Source of the DNA: Nilaparvata lugens
Taxonomy: Eukaryota; Arthropoda; Insecta; Hemiptera; Delphacidae
NCBI RefSeq assembly: GCF_014356525.2
Contig: NC_052508.1
Location: forward strand, 58,937,441-59,001,440
Reading direction: 5' to 3'
DNA: 64,000 bases
Shown: positions 58,261 through 64,000 of the stretch, one piece after another
Position numbering within the stretch: the first letter of the stretch is position 1
How the letters are laid out: each line of letters opens with the position of its first letter
Program-made: the position numbers and the translations under genes
Notes under the pieces: generated by a model
Seen by the model: the letters and a program-made list of their open reading frames with translations, nothing else
Database searches by the model: none
What the model was told of the DNA's origin: nothing

Positions 58261-60194
58261 GTTGTTGAATGGATATTGAACTCAGTCTCGTTAACCTATC
58301 TCTACTGCTATTGTAAGGGTATCACGATTTTGCTAGCTTGACCTTGGAGAACCAGTAGATTGATGAATTTTTCTTGGATGAAATTGAAAATTGGAAATCT
58401 ATTCCATTAGAGGTCTCTCTATAGTGGAAAAAATAACCATTATATCTACCAAAAAAACAAATAATCCAGCAATATATCACACTGACAATAATGTTCTATG
58501 TACTTTTCTATTAATATTTTAACTGGAATGTTGAATATGTGGATGATGCTACTGTTAATCGTAAAATAGGCAGGAATTTAGTTTTTCGCAGGACAAATTC
58601 GTTGTCAGTGTACATGGATAGTGTGATATTCTTTAATGAAGTTGGAAAAATTACAAAAAATCATCAAATGGAAAAATTCATCAAAAAAATGTTGAATGAT
58701 CTGTAGTCAGCGTGTTTATTTTGAATTATGGTTTATCGTTGCTTAAACACGGCATCGAGGTCAGTCAAAAGTCTGAATTCTACTGGTTCATTGTTATCAT
58801 GATAATCATGAAGGAATGCAGTTTTCGTCTCGTCACTTCTCCAATTTCCACTTCGTATAAAAATGTCATGAACTGCAAATACATAAATATTGCTTAGTTG
58901 CATTGAGGTGCGAACAGGACTAGTAAGTCTCGATGTAGATTTTATTGGTTTAATTAGGGACTCAAAAACATAATTCTAAGCAAATAATAAACTGAATTAG
59001 TAAAGGATTACATGTCACCTATAATATGAAAATAAATGCTATTTAATTTATTCATCTATAGCCTACTCCTATACAATAACACATTAAAGGATTAGAACAG
59101 TCTTAGCACAAAACTTCTTTTCTCCCATATTTTGATAGTAACGTGTTTCCAAAAATCGGTTGTCTTCACTTTTAACAGTTCCAATCCTATTGTCAGTTCA
59201 AAAATACAAAAAACTATAAATTGGAGATGAATCGCACTTAATAATAGCTACGATATTAACAATAAAACTAGAAATTAGAAATTAATTGCACTTGATAATA
59301 TTTACAACCTATAAATTTGGAAAATATTGAGTTAATCAAGAGAAAATAAAGCCAACCAACGCAGGTACCTCTGCCAGGATGAAGGTACCTCGTTTTCTGT
59401 ATATTGATTTGGTGTAAATAACTCTTCTATTTTGACTATTCACGTATAACTAGTAACATAAGTTATGGGCGAACGTCCATTCATATCCTAAATATTGTAC
59501 TTCTAAAAAACAACAATCAAGCATTAAGGATATCAGCTCTAATCTGTAATCCAAGTTGTCGTACTGTTAAATTCATATACAGTTCAACGTTCAATCACGG
59601 ATTTATCATATGAAATAATAGCGTAATTCGATTCTTCTAATTTATTTTTTTCCCAAAGAGCGGCTCTTTAATGTACTCCGCATGTGTTACATTCAGCCTA
59701 TTCTAATTTAAGATCAAGCTTTAGAATCGCTTTAAAATTAACGGAAAATTCCATTGGAACAATTCCAAATTCGTTGAATAAGCTATTACAACATTGCTAT
59801 CACTAGATTGAAATTATCTATTTATTCTTACAATTTTCTGAGTCAATTATTCAACTGTCAAAATGTTATTATTTCAGATTCGATAAGAGCTCAATAAATT
59901 GGCTGAATTGACTTGCCCAAATTCATTCAATATTTTACTACAGTGGGAGTGTATGTTAAATAAATGACCAATTATAGCTTTTAATAGCTAGGTCAGGATG
60001 TATGATTAGCAAAATACCTAAAAATAAGTTAATCGATATCAACAAATAAAGAGTATAAATAACATTCATTGAATGATAGATTTTGTTACTGAGATCAATT
60101 ACATTACAGCACTGTATTTATCAAAAATTATCTATTTAACAATAAGTGTGATTGAAATTCAAACTTCATGCACCTATAGTTATAGGTTGTTGAA
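58261..60194. other. No gene seen
   Basis: AT-rich intergenic sequence with short frames only and no splice-bounded coding stretch I could support. Confidence 0.5.
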
Positions 60195-60362
60195 ATTAAA
60201 TAAAAAGACTAAGAAACTGTCAAAAACCACAGATTTTATTGAAAGTTAGCAAGACCGGTTTCGGTTGTTATGCCTTTGTCAATCTCTGATAAACTAAAGT
60301 TTTAGTTCAAACCAAAGTCTTAGTCTGTGGTTTTTGACAATTTCTTAGTTTTTTTATTTAAT
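60195..60362. repeat. Foldback with 39-bp arms
   Basis: Arms 60195-60233 and 60324-60362 (gaaactgtcaaaaaccacag against ctgtggtttttgacaatttc), with three or so mismatches. The loop includes agcaagaccggtttcggttg, a short motif I recall from many arthropod repeats. Confidence 0.75.
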
Positions 60363-61495
60363 ATGAATAATTACCACAATATCAACAACGTCTCAACTAC
60401 AAAAAAATTGTTGGAATTGATCATTTTTGGCAGTGTAATTCTATCATGAATATTTGAAAGTAATGTCTCTCTACAAATCCCGAACTATGAATGACAACTT
60501 GTTTCTAATTGAAACTTGAGAGGAGTCCATGAGCCTGTTATCCGAAGTCGGTCTGTATGAATGATGCTACTGTGTCTTTTAACGAAAAAATACCAGTTGC
60601 GAGACGAAGGCCAATGAACTAGTGAAAACTGGATAATAGCAAAAATACAGCACGCGTAATCAACTGCAGTAATTATTATTGAGCATCTGCTGCGTAATAA
60701 AATAAATATTGAACCATTTCGTTGTCATGGCCATTGCATGTCGTTCCAAATCACATGAAAGCGAATCATTATGGAATTTTATAAAGCCTTCAATATCGCT
60801 TTGAGAGTTTTCAGATTCGGCTCATCTTCAAAGTCAGTGTGACGCAGTGCAATAATTACATACGATATCATTCCAAGAATGTGACGGATTGTCATTTCCC
60901 CATCAGTGTCTTGATGTATTGACAGATTCTCCCAAATAAAGCATGGACTTGAAACTGTACTAAGCTGTTATTAAGTATTCAAAATGTAAACACTTGTGCA
61001 TTTCCATAGCAATAAGGCAGCGCTACGGTCAATTTGAACGTGAATACATATGAAAATATGCTTTGAAGAATTCTCTTTTAAACTGAATGCCTGCTTTCAA
61101 TGCAACTGTCATATTGGAGTTGCGTTGTCAAAAGAATCTTAATAGTCTCAAACTATCATCTTTTGATGACAAATTAGGAGGGTATTCCCCAGCTCAATGA
61201 AGGCTAGTTTTCATCCAAAAAATGCATGATTTTCATAAATATTGATGAAATGAGCTAAAATCTCATAGAAAAAAGCAATTATTGAGGAAAATGTCAGAGA
61301 AAATTTGAAAAATCAAATTCAGAGAAAATTACGATTTTCAAAAAATCATGCTCCATGTTCGTTTTACGTGTAGGCTTTATTATTTTCCTTGTTTTTCATG
61401 CTATAAAACAATTGATTGTAAACCAGTATATTGTGATTTCTATAAAAATAAGCTTTGGGGGAATGAATTATTTTCTGTTTTAATTAAATATAATA
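60363..61495. other. No gene seen
   Basis: Non-coding. Moderately complex sequence, less repeat-like than the rest, possibly regulatory or intronic DNA of a gene outside the window. Confidence 0.4.
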
Positions 61496-61499
61496 TAAT

Positions 61500-61620
61500 A
61501 TTATAATGCAAAATTTCCAGTTAATCTGTTCAGTAGTTCAGACATGATAATGCGTCAAACATGTACTTCATATCCCGTTCATGTAAGTAAGCCAATTCCT
61601 TCCCTTATTTTCCCTTATAG
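61500..61620 (+). repeat. Dispersed repeat also found at the duplication edges
   Basis: Contains atgcaaaatttccagttaat then gttcagtagttcagacatga, matching 11410-11510 and 15773-15873 and, more weakly, the duplication's left edge at 11110-11190. Confidence 0.75.
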
Positions 61621-62534
61621 ACGTGACATGTTTCGACACACAAAACTTTTCTTATGTAGAAAATACAGTTATCCTAATGAGGACTAATTGTATCAACTTA
61701 TGTTACTTAAGTTAATGTGAGAATTCATGTCATCTTAATAAAACAAAATATCTAGTTTGCGTTCGAAACATAGATATAGCAAAAAGTAGTAAACATGAAT
61801 ATTAGCCTATTCTTTTTTATAAAATTTCAGTTTTGTTCCCATAACATAAATCATTTGTCATCTCTTGAAATGTTTTTTTGATCTAAAACCTAAAACCATG
61901 TAGCCTGAGTCCAGAGGATCTCGAAAGTCTACCCATTTCTTCTAGCCTATTATACTTTATTCTCATCATTTGCCTGCTCATTTGAATAGCAGCGCTACAA
62001 AACAGTTAAACATCTCACTGGCTCCCAAAGTCCCATAAAAACGTAGCAGCGAGAAAAGGAAATTTAGCCGAGAATAATTTGACGCCATCACAACAATATT
62101 ATAGGTACCCTGTCAACGATCTCATACATATTCATGAAAAAAGAGTATAGCTGCGAGTTAGCAACTCCTATTTGCCAAATCGAGCATCAAGACAGACGAG
62201 ATATAACTACGGCGGCTAGCAATTTCCATCTCATAAAGTGCTGCAAATCACAGCCAGCAGGCTCACTGTTCAAAGTTATGTCAGAGTGGAAGGGCTTTCA
62301 CTTTACTATCTTTAGAAAACAGAATGATCCTTCACAAAGAAACGCACCAGCTAACTGGTTACGTTCTGTATAGCCTTTTTAATAAACTACAGATTGTTGT
62401 ATATTGCACATTTTCATTTAGTAAATCAAAATCCCCACCTGTACATTTGTAGAAGAGCTAATTATTGGCAAAATAATTATAACTACTTTTGAAAAATATT
62501 CATTTGAATTATCTGGTATTTATCTACTTCATCT

Positions 62535-62660
62535 CAAAAGTAAGGTAACCTTATCTAAATTTGGGAGAGGAATAGTACAAGGTTACCTTATTTTTTCTCT
62601 CCCTATCATTTGATACTTATTGTATGAATCAATAAATATGTGATGTGATAAAATTCGACA
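62535..62660 (+). mobile_element. Degenerate LINE-type 3' hairpin
   Basis: atttgggagaggaatagtac with a palindromic aaggttacctta, then a tail ending aataaatatgtg. Relative of the hairpins at 37906 and 62830. Confidence 0.5.
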
Positions 62661-62819
62661 TAATTATCTGATCCAGTTTCTCACTTAGGTAGGTTCTTTT
62701 TATCTTTGAAAAAATGTTTTGGTACTACTGTATAATCCATAATTCAGCTCATATATATTTTTGGACAAAAATTGGACTTGAACTTTCAGCAATAAGAACA
62801 TAACCTATTTTTTGGACAT

Positions 62820-62935
62820 GTTATTCTATTTGGGAATAGAATAGTTTTGGGACTAAAATAGCCTGTTATTCTTTCCCAATCATATTTATATGATTTGTAA
62901 TTCTATCCACAAATGAATAAATAAATAAATAATGC
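62820..62935 (+). mobile_element. LINE-type 3' end with hairpin and (AATA)n tail
   Basis: tttgggaatagaatagtttt, gcctgttattctttcccaat, then tail aatgaataaataaataaata (about 62913-62932). The tetranucleotide tail is typical of CR1/L2-like ends. Confidence 0.6.
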
Positions 62936-64000
62936 TCTTGCTCCAGCAATAAGAGTTGAAAGCATTTTTATGGACGAATAGAAATTATGGCTAGGCCTAT
63001 GAAGATTAATTTTTCCTACCGGTGTTAAGTGTGATAAAATATTCCCCTTAGAAGAGAATTCCCAATTCCATTCAACGAACTGTATGTTCATGACTTGTTT
63101 TTGATGTCTTATACGAGTATAAATTAATATTATAGATTTTCTCTTATCCATTATAATTCCAGTTAATAAATTTAGCTCAATTTTCAGTATCGTAATTATG
63201 CCTACCAGATTAGTTTAAACTTTTACTTGTTAAGAAACATTCAACAATAGAATTCTTATCAATAGTATGAGTAAGTGTGGACTGGTTGTTATGTGAATAT
63301 TGATTAGTATGTGGAAATAAATTATTCTGAACGCAAGTTGATAAATAATGCAAACATTTTGTACTAATTGAATAAAGAATTTGATCAGTTCTGAAATATG
63401 AATGATATCCTTGTTTTCATGCACTTTAACTGTGAATTATTAATATCCTACTTTTTAGATCATTTATTCAAATATGAATGATATCCTACTATTTATTTGA
63501 ATATTAATGATATTCTTATATTATTGGTCTTCCGAGACTGAAGTGTTTGTAAAAAATGAACTGGAAAACGTTGATTGAAAGCGTTTTGCTAATGTGGCGT
63601 GTAAAGATTGTTGTATTGAGAGTGTAATGGCCAAGGTTGAGTCTCTCTGCTTATCGTCTAACAGCATAAAAGGCGGCTATTTATTACGATTTTTTGGTAT
63701 TATTTTTCTTTTGTATTCTATGTGCCTTCTGAATAAAAGACGTCAATAAAAATAGTTTTCTACAAAAATTGCCGCATCTCTAATAAGGAAATAGCTCGAT
63801 GAGTGGAGTTTCTTTTAAAGAAGGCGTATTCTTGAGCTGTATCAATTGCAGAACGAAATTTAAGAAGCTTTGATAAGCATAATCAGAGTTGTTGCCTATT
63901 GAATGCGCAATCTTGTAATTTACTATGTTAGCTGGTTGTGACTGATTACAGTACTTTCTTGTGATAAATTTCTAATCAGCTCATTCATATATGCAAACGT
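62936..64000. other. No gene seen
   Basis: AT-rich sequence to the right edge, with a few gaatgatatcct near-repeats at about 63400 and 63474. No coding support. Confidence 0.5.

Noticed and set aside
62134..62373. 79-codon plus-strand frame
   Set aside because: No homology that I recognise, no splice or promoter support, and normal chance length.

Overview
The window is AT-rich eukaryotic nuclear DNA: split genes with GT-AG introns, AATAAA polyadenylation signals and a very dense load of transposable elements. The parkin protein is insect-like, with a long N-terminal extension before the ubiquitin-like domain and a C-terminus ending W-F-G. Together with repeat families I recall from planthopper sequence, this suggests a hemipteran insect, probably planthopper-like. 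The species call is inference. No bacterial operons, CRISPR arrays, rRNA genes or intact tRNA genes are seen.

Three host genes are supported. (1) On the minus strand, 10830 down to 774 and perhaps beyond the left edge, lies a multi-exon gene of unknown identity, starting M-S-N-A-Q. It carries two copies of a two-exon module split at the same place and in the same phases, plus a decayed half copy. Each module looks like a divergent double-stranded-RNA-binding domain. (2) On the plus strand, 27359-41601 is parkin, a mitophagy E3 ubiquitin ligase, complete in nine coding exons (466 residues by my splice model). (3) On the plus strand, 47882-57241 is an OGFOD3-like membrane-anchored 2-oxoglutarate/iron dioxygenase in five recognisable exons. 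One conserved internal block is missing and the flanking splice phases do not match across the gap.

Repeats fill the rest. At 1150-2980 is the 5' half of a LINE (PHD-finger ORF1 plus start of endonuclease) in an intron of gene 1. At 6016-6601 is an hAT-like MITE with an 8-bp target duplication. At 11124-19850 is a 4.36-kb segment present twice head to tail. At 21180-22110 is a LINE reverse-transcriptase relic. At 22708-26854 is a full-length pogo/Tigger-type transposon just upstream of parkin, with about a dozen subterminal copies of one motif and a transposase broken by two stops and a frameshift. Parkin introns hold mariner-like MITEs, foldback elements, a (TA)n tract and LINE 3' ends. Between parkin and gene 3 are SINEs in palindromic arrangement and three LINE relics. 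Gene 3's introns hold a PIF/Harbinger element nested in another repeat, with its empty site visible in a sister copy 3 kb away.

From 57242 to 58260 is the probable 3' untranslated region of gene 3. From there to 64000 I see no gene, only scattered repeat ends and hairpins. The three host genes show no sign of working together. The main stories are the module-duplicated gene, the missing dioxygenase exon and the well-resolved transposon insertions.
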